64,000 nucleotides of DNA from Branchiostoma floridae (GCF_000003815.2 NC_049988.1:17847908-17911907), one strand, 5' to 3'; positions 1 through 15,000 are shown, counted from the stretch's first letter. Numbers and translations are program-made. The notes: generated from the sequence alone by a model not told the origin.

Positions 1-3000
1 CGTTGTGCTTGCTGAAGATTGTTCTGTAGACTGTCGGCCAGTTGAATGACCCGTAGATGTGCTGACAAGTGTGCTTGCAGCAATTTCAGTTGAAGGTGTG
101 ACCGAAGACGATCCAAATGTGCTAGCTTGCTTCGTTGTTGTACTAGCCACGGTGGTCCCTGTCAAGGTTGACGTCAAAGTGCTTTGTTCTGTCGTCATGG
201 GCAGCGTAGGAACTGTTGTTCTTTGCGCGGTCGTACTTTGGTCCACCGGTGTAGATTCAGAAAACGTTGTCGAATGGACGGACGTTCTTGACCTGCTGGT
301 AATGGAACTTAGTTCAACGGTGGTGCCTGTTGAAGAATATCCTGTCGACTGCGCAGTTGAAAATCCCGCAGAAGTGCTGAAAAGTGTACTTTCAGCACGT
401 TCTGTCGAAGAAGCTGCAGAGGACAATCCAATCGTGCTTGTCTGTTCTGCAGATGTAGTAGCCACTGTCGTCTCACCAGGAGTCGATGTCACAGTGCTTC
501 GGTCAGTGGTTGCCGGAAGTGTACGAAAGGTGGTTCTTTGTGTAGTGCTACTTTGATCTGTCGATGTAGATTCTTCCGGCGTTGTCGTTGGCACTGAAGT
601 TCCTTGGCTGCTTGTGGTCGTTTTCATGCCGTATGTTGTGGCCGTGGACGGATGCCCCGTGGTCTGCGATACGGTAGTATGACCTTCCGACGTGTCGTGG
701 CTTGTGCTTGTAGCACTGGCTGTTGTAGACGTGGCGGAAGACGATTCAAATGTGCTAGCCCTCTCCGTTGTTGTAGTAGCCGAAGTGGTCTCTGCAAGGG
801 TTGAGGCCAACGTGCTTTGCTCAGTTGTTACCGGCAGTGTCGGAACTGTGGTTCTTTCCGCGGTCGTGCTTTGGACTACCGTTGTGCTTGCTGAAGATTG
901 TTCTGTAGACTGTCGGCCAGTTGAATGACCCGTAGATGTGCTGACAAGTGTGCTTGCAGCAATTTCAGTTGAAGGTGTGACCGAAGACGATCCAAATGTG
1001 CTAGCTTGCTTCGTTGTTGTACTAGCCACGGTGGTCCCTGCCAAGGTTGACGTCAAAGTGCTTTGTTCTGTCGTCATAGGCAGTGTAGGAACTGTTGTTC
1101 TTTGCGCGGTCGTACTTTGGTCCACCGGTGTAGATTCAGAAAACGTTGTCGAATGGACGGACGTTCTTGACCTGCTGGTAATGGAACTTAGTTCAACGGT
1201 GGTGCCTGTTGAAGAATATCCTGTCGACTGCGCAGTTGAAAATCCCGCAGAAGTGCTGAAAAGTGTACTTTCAGCACGTTCTGTCGAAGAAGCTGCAGAG
1301 GACAATCCAATCGTGCTTGTCTGTTCTGCAGATGTAGTAGCCACTGTCGTCTCACCAGGAGTCGATGTCACAGTGCTTCGGTCAGTGGTTGCCGGAAGTG
1401 TACGAAAGGTGGTTCTTTGTGTAGTGCTACTTTGATCTGTCGATGTAGATTCTTCCGGCGTTGTCGTTGGCACTGAAGTTCCTTGGCTGCTTGTGGTCGT
1501 TTTCACGCCGTATGTTGTGGCCGTGGACGGATGCCTCGTGGTCTGCGATACGGTAGTATGACCTTCCGACGTGTCGTGGCTTGTGCTTGTAGCACTGGGT
1601 GTTGTAGACGTGGCGGAAGACGATTCAAATGTGCTAGCTCTCTCCGTTGCTGTACTAGCCACGGTGGTCTCTACAAGGGTTGAGGCCAACGTGCTTTGCT
1701 CAGTTGTTACTGGCAGTGTCGGAACTGTGGTTCTTTCCGCGGTCGTGCTTTGGACTACCGTTGTGCTTGCTGAAGATTGTTCTGTAGACTGTCGGCCAGT
1801 TGAATGACCCGTAGATGTGCTGACAAGTGTGCTTGCAGCAATTTCAGTTGAAGGTGTGACCGAAGACGATCCAAATGTGCTAGCTTGCTTCGTTGTTGTA
1901 CTAGCCACGGTGGTCCCTGCCAAGGTTGACGTCAAAGTGCTTTGTTCTGTCGTCATAGGCAGTGTAGGAACTGTTGTTCTTTGCGCGGTCGTACTTTGGT
2001 CCACCGGTGTAGATTCAGAAAACGTTGTCGAATGGACGGACGTTCTTGACCTGCTGGTAATGGAACTTAGTTCAACGGTGGTGCCTGTTGAGGAATATCC
2101 TGTCGACTGCGCAGTTGAAAACCCTTCAGAAGTGCTGACAAGTGTACTTTCAGCACTTTCTGTCGAAGAAGCTGCAGAGGACAATCCAATCGTGCTTGTC
2201 TGTTCTGCAGATGTAGTAGCCACTGTCGTCTCACCAGGAGTCGATGTCACAGTGCTTCGCTCACTGGTTGCCGGAACTGTACGAAAGGTGGTTCTTTGTG
2301 TAGTGCTACTTTGATCTGTCGATGTAGATTCTTCCGGCGTTGTCGTTGGCACTGAAGTTCCTTGGCTGCTTGTGGTCGTTTTCATGCCGTATGTTGTGGC
2401 CGTGGACGGATGCCCCATGGTCTGCGATACGGTAGTATGACCTTCCGACGTGTCGTGGCTTGTGCTTGTAGCACTGGCTGTTGTAGACGTGGCGGAAGAC
2501 GATTGAAATGTGCTAGCCCTCTCCGTTGTTGTAGTTGCCGACGTGGTCTCTGCAAGGGTTGAGGCCAACGTGCTTTGCTCAGTTGTTACTGGCAGTGTCG
2601 GAACTGTGGTTCTTTCCGCGGTCGTGCTTTGGACTACCGTTGTGCTTGCTGAAGATTGTTCTGTAGACTGTCGGCCAGTTGAATGACCCGTAGATGTGCT
2701 GACAAGTGTGCTTGCAGCAATTTCAGTTGAAGGTGTGACCGAAGACGATCCAAATGTGCTAGCTTGCTTCGTTGTTGTACTAGCCACGGTGGTCCCTGCC
2801 AAGGTTGACGTCAAAGTGCTTTGTTCTGTCGTCATAGGCAGTGTAGGAACTGTTGTTCTTTGCGCGGTCGTACTTTGGTCCACCGGTGTAGATTCAGAAA
2901 ACGTTGTCGAATGGACGGACGTTCTTGACCTGCTGGTAATGGAACTTAGTTCAACGGTGGTGCCTGTTGAAGAATATCCTGTCGACTGCGCAGTTGAAAA

Positions 3001-6000
3001 TCCCGCAGAAGTGCTGAAAAGTGTACTTTCAGCACGTTCTGTCGAAGAAGCTGCAGAGGACAATCCAATCGTGCTTGTCTGTTCTGCAGATGTAGTAGCC
3101 ACTGTCGTCTCACCAGGAGTCGATGTCACAGTGCTTCGCTCACTGGTTGCCGGAACTGTACGAAAGGTGGTTCTTTGTGTAGTGCTACTTTGATCTGTCG
3201 ATGTAGATTCTTCCGGCGTTGTCGTTGGCACTGAAGTTCCTTGGCTGCTTGTGGTCGTTTTCATGCCGTATGTTGTGGCCGTGGACGGATGCCCCATGGT
3301 CTGCGATACGGTAGTATGACCTGCCGACGTGTCGTGGCTTGTGCTTGTAGCACTGGCTGTTGTAGACGTGGCGGAAGACGATTCAAATGTGCTAGCCCTC
3401 TCCGTTGTTGTAGTAGCCGAAGTGGTCTCTGCAAGGGTTGAGGCCAACGTGCTTTGCTCAGTTGTTACCGGCAGTGTCGGAACTGTGGTTCTTTCCGCGG
3501 TCGTGCTTTGGACTACCGTTGTGCTTGCTGAAGATTGTTCTGTAGACTGTCGGCCAGTTGAATGACCCGTAGATGTGCTGACAAGTGTGCTTGCAGCAAT
3601 TTCAGTTGAAGGTGTGACCAAAGACGATCCAAATGTGCTAGCTTGCTTCGTTGTTGTACTAGCCACGGTGGTCCCTGCCAAGGTTGACGTCAAAGTGCTT
3701 TGTTCTGTCGTCATAGGCAGTGTAGGAACTGTTGTTCTTTGCGCGGTCGTACTTTGGTCCACCGGTGTAGATTCAGAAAACGTTGTCGAATGGACGGACG
3801 TTCTTGACCTGCTGGTAATGGAACTTAGTTCAACGGTGGTGCCTGTTGAGGAATATCCTGTCGACTGCGCAGTTGAAAACCCTTCAGAAGTGCTGACAAG
3901 TGTACTTTCAGCACTTTCTGTCGAAGAAGCTGCAGAGGACAATCCAATCGTGCTTGTCTGTTCTGCAGATGTAGTAGCCACTGTCGTCTCACCAGGAGTC
4001 GATGTCACAGTGCTTCGCTCACTGGTTGCCGGAACTGTACGAAAGGTGGTTCTTTGTGTAGTGCTACTTTGATCTGTCGAAGTAGATTCTTCCGGCGTTG
4101 TCGTTGGCACTGAAGTTCCTTGGCTGCTTGTGGTCGTTTTCATGCCGTATGTTGTGGCCGTGGACGGATGCCCCATGGTCTGCGATACGGTAGTATGACC
4201 TTCCGACGTGTCGTGGCTTGTGCTTGTAGCACTGGCTGTTGTAGACGTGGCGGAAGACGATTGAAATGTGCTAGCCCTCTCCGTTGTTGTAGTAGCCGAA
4301 GTGGTCTCTGCAAGGGTTGAGGCCAACGTGCTTTGCTCAGTTGTTACCGGCAGTGTCGGAACTGTGGTTCTTTCCGCGGTCGTGCTTTGGACTACCGTTG
4401 TGCTTGCTGAAGATTGTTCTGTAGACTGTCGGCCAGTTGAATGACCCGTAGATGTGCTGACAAGTGTGCTTGCAGCAATTTCAGTTGAAGGTGTGACCGA
4501 AGACGATCCAAATGTGCTAGCTTGCTTCGTTGTTGTACTAGCCACGGTGGTCCCTGCCAAGGTTGACGTCAAAGTGCTTTGTTCTGTCGTCATAGGCAGT
4601 GTAGGAACTGTTGTTCTTTGCGCGGTCGTACTTTGGTCCACCGGTGTAGATTCAGAAAACGTTGTCGAATGGACGGACGTTCTTGACCTGCTGGTAATGG
4701 AACTTAGTTCAACGGTGGTGCCTGTTGAAGAATATCCTGTCGACTGCGCAGTTGAAAATCCCGCAGAAGTGCTGAAAAGTGTACTTTCAGCACGTTCTGT
4801 CGAAGAAGCTGCAGAGGACAATCCAATCGTGCTTGTCTGTTCTGCAGATGTAGTAGCCACTGTCGTCTCACCAGGAGTCGATGTCACAGTGCTTCGGTCA
4901 GTGGTTGCCGGAAGTGTACGAAAGGTGGTTCTTTGTGTAGTGCTACTTTGATCTGTCGATGTAGATTCTTCAGGCGTTGTCGTTGGCACTGAAGTTCCTT
5001 GGCTGCTTGTGGTCGTTTTCATGCCGTATGTTGTGGCCGTGGACGGATGCCCCGTGGTCTGCGATACGGTAGTATGACCTGCCGACGTGTCGTGGCTTGT
5101 GCTTGTAGCACTGGCTGTTGTAGACGTGGCGGAAGACGATTGAAATGTGCTAGCCCTCTCCGTTGTTGTAGTAGCCGAAGTGGTCTCTGCAAGGGTTGAG
5201 GCCAACGTGCTTTGCTCAGTTGTTACCGGCAGTGTCGGAACTGTGGTTCTTTCCGCGGTCGTGCTTTGGACTACCGTTGTGCTTGCTGAAGATTGTTCTG
5301 TAGACTGTCGGCCAGTTGAATGACCCGTAGATGTGCTGACAAGTGTGCTTGCAGCAATTTCAGTTGAAGGTGTGACCGAAGACGATCCAAATGTGCTAGC
5401 TTGCTTCGTTGTTGTACTAGCCACGGTGGTCCCTGCCAAGGTTGACGTCAAAGTGCTTTGTTCTGTCGTCATAGGCAGTGTAGGAACTGTTGTTCTTTGC
5501 GCGGTCGTACTTTGGTCCACCGGTGTAGATTCAGAAAACGTTGTCGAATGGACGGACGTTCTTGACCTGCTGGTAATGGAACTTAGTTCAACGGTGGTGC
5601 CTGTTGAAGAATATCCTGTCGACTGCGCAGTTGAAAATCCCGCAGAAGTGCTGAAAAGTGTACTTTCAGCACGTTCTGTCGAAGAAGCTGCAGAGGATAA
5701 TCCAATCGTGCTTGTCTGTTCTGCAGATGTAGTAGCCACTGTCGTCTCACCAGGAGTCGATGTCACAGTGCTTCGGTCAGTGGTTGCCGGAAGTGTACGA
5801 AAGGTGGTTCTTTGTGTAGTGCTACTTTGATCTGTCGATGTAGATTCTTCAGGCGTTGTCGTTGGCACTGAAGTTCCTTGGCTGCTTGTGGTCGTTTTCA
5901 TGCCGTATGTTGTGGCCGTGGACGGATGCCCCGTGGTCTGCGATACGGTAGTATGACCTGCCGACGTGTCGTGGCTTGTGCTTGTAGCACTGGCTGTTGT

Positions 6001-9000
6001 AGACGTGGCGGATGACGATTGAAATGTGCTAGCCCTCTCCGTTGTTGTAGTAGCCGAAGTGGTCTCTGCAAGGGTTGAGGCCAACGTGCTTTGCTCAGTT
6101 GTTACCGGCAGTGTCGGAACTGTGGTTCTTTCCGCGGTCGTGCTTTGAACTACCGTTGTGCTTGCTGAAGATTGTTCTGTAGACTGTCGGCCAGTTGAAT
6201 GACCCGTAGATGTGCTGACAAGTGTGCTTGCAGCAATTTCAGTTGAAGGTGTGACCGAAGACGATCCAAATGTGCTAGCTTGCTTCGTTGTTGTACTAGC
6301 CACGGTGGTCCCTGCCAAGGTTGACGTCAAAGTGCTTTGTTCTGTCGTCATAGGCAGCGTAGGAACTGTTGTTCTTTGCGCGGTCGTACTTTGGTCCACC
6401 GGTGTAGATTCAGAAAACGTTGTCGAATGGACGGACGTTCTTGACCTGCTGGTAATGGAACTTAGTTCAACGGTGGTGCCTGTTGAAGAATATCCTGTCG
6501 ACTGCGCAGTTGAAAATCCCGCAGAAGTGCTGAAAAGTGTACTTTCAGCACGTTCTGTCGAAGAAGCTGCAGAGGACAATCCAATCGTGCTTGTCTGTTC
6601 TGCAGATGTAGTAGCCACTGTCGTCTCACCAGGAGTCGATGTCACAGTGCTTCGGTCAGTGGTTGCCGGAAGTGTACGAAAGGTGGTTCTTTGTGTAGTG
6701 CTACTTTGATCTGTCGATGTAGATTCTTCAGGCGTTGTCGTTGGCACTGAAGTTCCTTGGCTGCTTGTGGTCGTTTTCATGCCGTATGTTGTGGCCGTGG
6801 ACGGATGCCCCGTGGTCTGCGATACGGTAGTATGACCTGCCGACGTGTCGTGGCTTGTGCTTGTAGCACTGGCTGTTGTAGACGTGGCGGAAGACGATTG
6901 AAATGTGCTAGCCCTCTCCGTTGTTGTAGTAGCCGAAGTGGTCTCTGCAAGGGTTGAGGCCAACGTGCTTTGCTCAGTTGTTACCGGCAGTGTCGGAACT
7001 GTGGTTCTTTCCGCGGTCGTGCTTTGGACTACCGTTGTGCTTGCTGAAGATTGTTCTGTAGACTGTCGGCCAGTTGAATGACCCGTAGATGTGCTGACAA
7101 GTGTGCTTGCAGCAATTTCAGTTGAAGGTGTGACCGAAGACGATCCAAATGTGCTAGCTTGCTTCGTTGTTGTACTAGCCACGGTGGTCCCTGCCAAGGT
7201 TGACGTCAAAGTGCTTTGTTCTGTCGTCATAGGCAGTGTAGGAACTGTTGTTCTTTGCGCGGTCGTACTTTGGTCCACCGGTGTAGATTCAGAAAACGTT
7301 GTCGAATGGACGGACGTTCTTGACCTGCTGGTAATGGAACTTAGTTCAACGGTGGTGCCTGTTGAAGAATATCCTGTCGACTGCGCAGTTGAAAATCCCG
7401 CAGAAGTGCTGAAAAGTGTACTTTCAGCACGTTCTGTCGAAGAAGCTGCAGAGGATAATCCAATCGTGCTTGTCTGTTCTGCAGATGTAGTAGCCACTGT
7501 CGTCTCACCAGGAGTCGATGTCACAGTGCTTCGGTCAGTGGTTGCCGGAAGTGTACGAAAGGTGGTTCTTTGTGTAGTGCTACTTTGATCTGTCGATGTA
7601 GATTCTTCAGGCGTTGTCGTTGGCACTGAAGTTCCTTGGCTGCTTGTGGTCGTTTTCATGCCGTATGTTGTGGCCGTGGACGGATGCCCCGTGGTCTGCG
7701 ATACGGTAGTATGACCTGCCGACGTGTCGTGGCTTGTGCTTGTAGCACTGGCTGTTGTAGACGTGGCGGATGACGATTGAAATGTGCTAGCCCTCTCCGT
7801 TGTTGTAGTAGCCGAAGTGGTCTCTGCAAGGGTTGAGGCCAACGTGCTTTGCTCAGTTGTTACCGGCAGTGTCGGAACTGTGGTTCTTTCCGCGGTCGTG
7901 CTTTGGACTACCGTTGTGCTTGCTGAAGATTGTTCTGTAGACTGTCGGCCAGTTGAATGACCCGTAGATGTGCTGACAAGTGTGCTTGCAGCAATTTCAG
8001 TTGAAGGTGTGACCGAAGACGATCCAAATGTGCTAGCTTGCTTCGTTGTTGTACTAGCCACGGTGGTCCCTGCCAAGCTTGACGTCAAAGTGCTTTGTTC
8101 TGTCGTCATAGGCAGTGTAGGAACTGTTGTTCTTTGCGCGGTCGTACTTTGGTCCACCGGTGTAGATTCAGAAAACGTTGTCGAATGGACGGACGTTCTT
8201 GACCTGCTGGTAATGGAACTTAGTTCAACGGTGGTGCCTGTTGAAGAATATCCTGTCGACTGCGCAGTTGAAAATCCCGCAGAAGTGCTGAAAAGTGTAC
8301 TTTCAGCACGTTCTGTCGAAGAAGCTGCAGAGGACAATCCAATCGTGCTTGTCTGTTCTGCAGATGTAGTAGCCACTGTCGTCTCACCAGGAGTCGATGT
8401 CACAGTGCTTCGCTCAGTGGTTGCCGGAAGTGTACGAAAGGTGGTTCTTTGTGTAGTGCTACTTTGATCTGTCGATGTAGATTCTTCAGGCGTTGTCGTT
8501 GGCACTGAAGTTCCTTGGCTGCTTGTGGTCGTTTTCATGCCGTATGTTGTGGCCGTGGACGGATGCCCCATGGTCTGCGATACGGTAGTATGACCTTCCG
8601 ACGTGTCGTGGCTTGTGCTTGTAGCACTGGCTGTTGTAGACGTGGCGGAAGACGATTGAAATGTGCTAGCCCTCTCCGTTGTTGTAGTAGCCGAAGTGGT
8701 CTCTGCAAGGGTTGAGGCCAACGTGCTTTGCTCAGTTGTTACTGGCAGTGTCGGAACTGTGGTTCTTTCCGCGGTCGTGCTTTGGACTACCGTTGTGCTT
8801 GCTGAAGATTGTTCTGTAGACTGTCGGCCAGTTGAATGACCCGTAGATGTGCTGACAAGTGTGCTTGCAGCAATTTCAGTTGAAGGTGTGACCGAAGACG
8901 ATCCAAATGTGCTAGCTTGCTTCGTTGTTGTACTAGCCACGGTGGTCCCTGCCAAGGTTGACGTCAAAGTGCTTTGTTCTGTCGTCATAGGCAGTGTAGG

Positions 9001-12000
9001 AACTGTTGTTCTTTGCGCGGTCGTACTTTGGTCCACCGGTGTAGATTCAGAAAACGTTGTCGAATGGACGGACGTTCTTGACCTGCTGGTAATGGAACTT
9101 AGTTCAACGGTGGTGCCTGTTGAGGAATATCCTGTCGACTGCGCAGTTGAAAACCCTTCAGAAGTGCTGACAAGTGTACTTTCAGCACTTTCTGTCGAAG
9201 AAGCTGCAGAGGGACAATCCAATCGTGCTTGTCTGTTCTGCAGATGTAGTAGCCACTGTCGTCTCACCAGGAGTCGATGTCACAGTGCTTCGGTCAGTGG
9301 TTGCCGGAAGTGTACGAAAGGTGGTTCTTTGTGTAGTGCTACTTTGATCTGTCGATGTAGATTCTTCAGGCGTTGTCGTTGGCACTGAAGTTCCTTGGCT
9401 GCTTGTGGTCGTTTTCATGCCGTATGTTGTGGCCGTGGACGGATGCCCCGTGGTCTGCGATACGGTAGTATGACCTGCCGACGTGTCGTGGCTTGTGCTT
9501 GTAGCACTGGCTGTTGTAGACGTGGCGGAAGACGATTGAAATGTGCTAGCCCTCTCCGTTGTTGTAGTAGCCGAAGTGGTCTCTGCAAGGGTTGAGGCCA
9601 ACGTGCTTTGCTCAGTTGTTACCGGCAGTGTCGGAACTGTGGTTCTTTCCGCGGTCGTGCTTTGGACTACCGTTGTGCTTGCTGAAGATTGTTCTGTAGA
9701 CTGTCGGCCAGTTGAATGACCCGTAGATGTGCTGACAAGTGTGCTTGCAGCAATTTCAGTTGAAGGTGTGACCGAAGACGATCCAAATGTGCTAGCTTGC
9801 TTCGTTGTTGTACTAGCCACGGTGGTCCCTGCCAAGGTTGACGTCAAAGTGCTTTGTTCTGTCGTCATAGGCAGTGTAGGAACTGTTGTTCTTTGCGCGG
9901 TCGTACTTTGGTCCACCGGTGTAGATTCAGAAAACGTTGTCGAATGGACGGACGTTCTTGACCTGCTGGTAATGGAACTTAGTTCAACGGTGGTGCCTGT
10001 TGAAGAATATCCTGTCGACTGCGCAGTTGAAAATCCCGCAGAAGTGCTGAAAAGTGTACTTTCAGCACGTTCTGTCGAAGAAGCTGCAGAGGACAATCCA
10101 ATCGTGCTTGTCTGTTCTGCAGATGTAGTAGCCACTGTCGTCTCACCAGGAGTCGATGTCACAGTGCTTCGGTCAGTGGTTGCCGGAAGTGTACGAAAGG
10201 TGGTTCTTTGTGTAGTGCTACTTTGATCTGTCGATGTAGATTCTTCAGGCGTTGTCGTTGGCACTGAAGTTCCTTGGCTGCTTGTGGTCGTTTTCATGCC
10301 GTATGTTGTGGCCGTGGACGGATGCCCCGTGGTCTGCGATACGGTAGTATGACCTGCCGACGTGTCGTGGCTTGTGCTTGTAGCACTGGCTGTTGTAGAC
10401 GTGGCGGAAGACGATTGAAATGTGCTAGCCCTCTCCGTTGTTGTAGTAGCCGAAGTGGTCTCTGCAAGGGTTGAGGCCAACGTGCTTTGCTCAGTTGTTA
10501 CCGGCAGTGTCGGAACTGTGGTTCTTTCCGCGGTCGTGCTTTGGACTACCGTTGTGCTTGCTGAAGATTGTTCTGTAGACTGTCGGCCAGTTGAATGACC
10601 CGTAGATGTGCTGACAAGTGTGCTTGCAGCAATTTCAGTTGAAGGTGTGACCGAAGACGATCCAAATGTGCTAGCTTGCTTCGTTGTTGTACTAGCCACG
10701 GTGGTCCCTGCCAAGGTTGACGTCAAAGTGCTTTGTTCTGTCGTCATAGGCAGCGTAGGAACTGTTGTTCTTTGCGCGGTCGTACTTTGGTCCACCGGTG
10801 TAGATTCAGAAAACGTTGTCGAATGGACGGACGTTCTTGACCTGCTGGTAATGGAACTTAGTTCAACGGTGGTGCCTGTTGAAGAATATCCTGTCGACTG
10901 CGCAGTTGAAAATCCCGCAGAAGTGCTGAAAAGTGTACTTTCAGCACGTTCTGTCGAAGAAGCTGCAGAGGACAATCCAATCGTGCTTGTCTGTTCTGCA
11001 GATGTAGTAGCCACTGTCGTCTCACCAGGAGTCGATGTCACAGTGCTTCGGTCAGTGGTTGCCGGAAGTGTACGAAAGGTGGTTCTTTGTGTAGTGCTAC
11101 TTTGATCTGTCGATGTAGATTCTTCAGGCGTTGTCGTTGGCACTGAAGTTCCTTGGCTGCTTGTGGTCGTTTTCATGCCGTATGTTGTGGCCGTGGACGG
11201 ATGCCCCGTGGTCTGCGATACGGTAGTATGACCTTCCGACGTGTCGTGGCTTGTGCTTGTAGCACTGGATGTTGTAGACGTGGCGGAAGACGATTGAAAT
11301 GTGCTAGCCCTCTCCGTTGTTGTAGTTGCCGACGTGGTCTCTGCAAGGGTTGAGGCCAACGTGCTTTGCTCAGTTGTTACCGGCAGTGTCGGAACTGTGG
11401 TTCTTTCCGCGGTCGTGCTTTGGACTACCGTTGTGCTTGCTGAAGATTGTTCTGTAGACTGTCGGCCAGTTGAATGACCCGTAGATGTGCTGACAAGTGT
11501 GCTTGCAGCAATTTCAGTTGAAGGTGTGACCGAAGACGATCCAAATGTGCTAGCTTGCTTCGTTGTTGTACTAGCCACGGTGGTCCCTGCCAAGGTTGAC
11601 GTCAAAGTGCTTTGTTCTGTCGTCATAGGCAGTGTAGGAACTGTTGTTCTTTGCGCGGTCGTACTTTGGTCCACCGGTGTAGATTCAGAAAACGTTGTCG
11701 ATTGGACGGACGTTCTTGACCTGCTGGTAATGGAACTTAGTTCAACGGTGGTGCCTGTTGAAGAATATCCTGTCGACTGCGCAGTTGAAAATCCCGCAGA
11801 AGTGCTGAAAAGTGTACTTTCAGCACGTTCTGTCGAAGAAGCTGCAGAGGACAATCCAATCGTGCTTGTCTGTTCTGCAGATGTAGTAGCCACTGTCGTC
11901 TCACCAGGAGTCGATGTCACAGTGCTTCGGTCAGTGCTTGCCGGAAGTGTACGAAAGGTGGTTCTTTGTGTAGTGCTACTTTGATCTGTCGATGTAGATT

Positions 12001-15000
12001 CTTCAGGCGTTGTCGTTGGCACTGAAGTTCCTTGGCTGCTTGTGGTCGTTTTCATGCCGTATGTTGTGGCCGTGGACGGATGCCCCGTGGTCTGCGATAC
12101 GGTAGTATGACCTGCCGACGTGTCGTGGCTTGTGCTTGTAGCACTGGCTGTTGTAGACGTGGCGGAAGACGATTGAAATGTGCTAGCCCTCTCCGTTGTT
12201 GTAGTAGCCGAAGTGGTCTCTGCAAGGGTTGAGGCCAACGTGCTTTGCTCAGTTGTTACCGGCAGTGTCGGAACTGTGGTTCTTTCCGCGGTCGTGCTTT
12301 GGACTACCGTTGTGCTTGCTGAAGATTGTTCTGTAGACTGTCGGCCAGTTGAATGACCCGTAGATGTGCTGACAAGTGTGCTTGCAGCAATTTCAGTTGA
12401 AGGTGTGACCGAAGACGATCCAAATGTGCTAGCTTGCTTCGTTGTTGTACTAGCCACGGTGGTCCCTGCCAAGGTTGACGTCAAAGTGCTTTGTTCTGTC
12501 GTCATAGGCAGTGTAGGAACTGTTGTTCTTTGCGCGGTCGTACTTTGGTCCACCGGTGTAGATTCAGAAAACGTTGTCGAATGGACGGACGTTCTTGACC
12601 TGCTGGTAATGGAACTTAGTTCAACGGTGGTGCCTGTTGAAGAATATCCTGTCGACTGCGCAGTTGAAAATCCCGCAGAAGTGCTGAAAAGTGTACTTTC
12701 AGCACGTTCTGTCGAAGAAGCTGCAGAGGACAATCCAATCGTGCTTGTCTGTTCTGCAGATGTAGTAGCCACTGTCGTCTCACCAGGAGTCGATGTCACA
12801 GTGCTTCGCTCAGTGGTTGCCGGCACTGTACGAAAGGTGGTTCTTTGTGTAGTGCTACTTTGATCTGTCGATGTATATTCTGCAGGCGTTGTCGTTGGCA
12901 CTGAAGTTCCTTGGCTGCTTGTGGTCGTTTTCACGCCGTATGTTGTGGCCGTGGACGGATGCCCCGTGGTCTGCGATACGGTAGTATGACCTTTCGACGT
13001 GTCGTGGCTTGTGCTTGTAGCACTGGCTGTTGTAGACGTGGCGGAAGACGATTGAAATGTGCTAGCCCTCTCCGTTGTTGTAGTTGCCGAAGTGGTCTCT
13101 GCAAGGGTTGAGGCCAACGTGCTTTGCTCAGTTGTTACCGGCAGTGTCGGAACTGTGGTTCTTTCCGCGGTCGTGCTTTGGACTACCGTTGTGCTTGCTG
13201 AAGATTGTTCTGTAGACTGTCGGCCAGTTGAATGACCCGTAGATGTGCTGACAAGTGTGCTTGCAGCAATTTCAGTTGAAGGTGTGACCGAAGACGATCC
13301 AAATGTGCTAGCTTGCTTCGTTGTTGTACTAGCCACGGTGGTCCCTGCCAAGGTTGACGTCAAAGTGCTTTGTTCTGTCGTCATAGGCAGTGTAGGAACT
13401 GTTGTTCTTTGCGCGGTCGTACTTTGGTCCACCGGTGTAGATTCAGAAAACGTTGTCGAATGGACGGACGTTCTTGACCTGCTGGTAATGGAACTTAGTT
13501 CAACGGTGGTGCCTGTTGAAGAATATCCTGTCGACTGCGCAGTTGAAAATCCCGCAGAAGTGCTGAAAAGTGTACTTTCAGCACGTTCTGTCGAAGAAGC
13601 TGCAGAGGACAATCCAATCGTGCTTGTCTGTTCTGCAGATGTAGTAGCCACTGTCGTCTCACCAGGAGTCGATGTCACAGTGCTTCGCTCAGTGGTTGCC
13701 GGAAGTGTACGAAAGGTGGTTCTTTGTGTAGTGCTACTTTGATCTGTCGATGTAGATTCTTCAGGCGTTGTCGTTGGCACTGAAGTTCCTTGGCTGCTTG
13801 TGGTCGTTTTCATGCCGTATGTTGTGGCCGTGGACGGATGCCCCGTGGTCTGCGATACGGTAGTATGACCTGCCGACGTGTCGTGGCTTGTGCTTGTAGC
13901 ACTGGCTGTTGTAGACGTGGCGGAAGACGATTGAAATGTGCTAGCCCTCTCCGTTGTTGTAGTAGCCGAAGTGGTCTCTGCAAGGGTTGAGGCCAACGTG
14001 CTTTGCTCAGTTGTTACCGGCAGTGTCGGAACTGTGGTTCTTTCCGCGGTCGTGCTTTGGACTACCGTTGTGCTTGCTGAAGATTGTTCTGTAGACTGTC
14101 GGCCAGTTGAATGACCCGTAGATGTGCTGACAAGTGTGCTTGCAGCAATTTCAGTTGAAGGTGTGACCGAAGACGATCCAAATGTGCTAGCTTGCTTCGT
14201 TGTTGTACTAGCCACGGTGGTCCCTGCCAAGGTTGACGTCAAAGTGCTTTGTTCTGTCGTCATAGGCAGTGTAGGAACTGTTGTTCTTTGCGCGGTCGTA
14301 CTTTGGTCCACCGGTGTAGATTCAGAAAACGTTGTCGAATGGACGGACGTTCTTGACCTGCTGGTAATGGAACTTAGTTCAACGGTGGTGCCTGTTGAAG
14401 AATATCCTGTCGACTGCGCAGTTGAAAATCCCGCAGAAGTGCTGAAAAGTGTACTTTCAGCACGTTCTGTCGAAGAAGCTGCAGAGGATAATCCAATCGT
14501 GCTTGTCTGTTCTGCAGATGTAGTAGCCACTGTCGTCTCACCAGGAGTCGATGTCACAGTGCTTCGGTCAGTGGTTGCCGGAACTGTACGAAAGGTGGTT
14601 CTTTGTGTAGTGCTACTTTGATCTGTCGATGTAGATTCTTCAGGCGTTGTCGTTGGCACTGAAGTTCCTTGGCTGCTTGTGGTCGTTTTCATGCCGTATG
14701 TTGTGGCCGTGGACGGATGCCCCGTGGTCTGCGATACGGTAGTATGACCTTCCGACGTGTCGTGGCTTGTGCTTGTAGCACTGGATGTTGTAGACGTGGC
14801 GGAAGACGATTGAAATGTGCTAGCCCTCTCCGTTGTTGTAGTTGCCGACGTGGTCTCTGCAAGGGTTGAGGCCAACGTGCTTTGCTCAGTTGTTACTGGC
14901 AGTGTCGGAACTGTGGTTCTTTCCGCGGTCGTGCTTTGGACTACCGTTGTGCTTGCTGAAGATTGTTCTGTAGACTGTCGGCCAGTTGAATGACCCGTAG

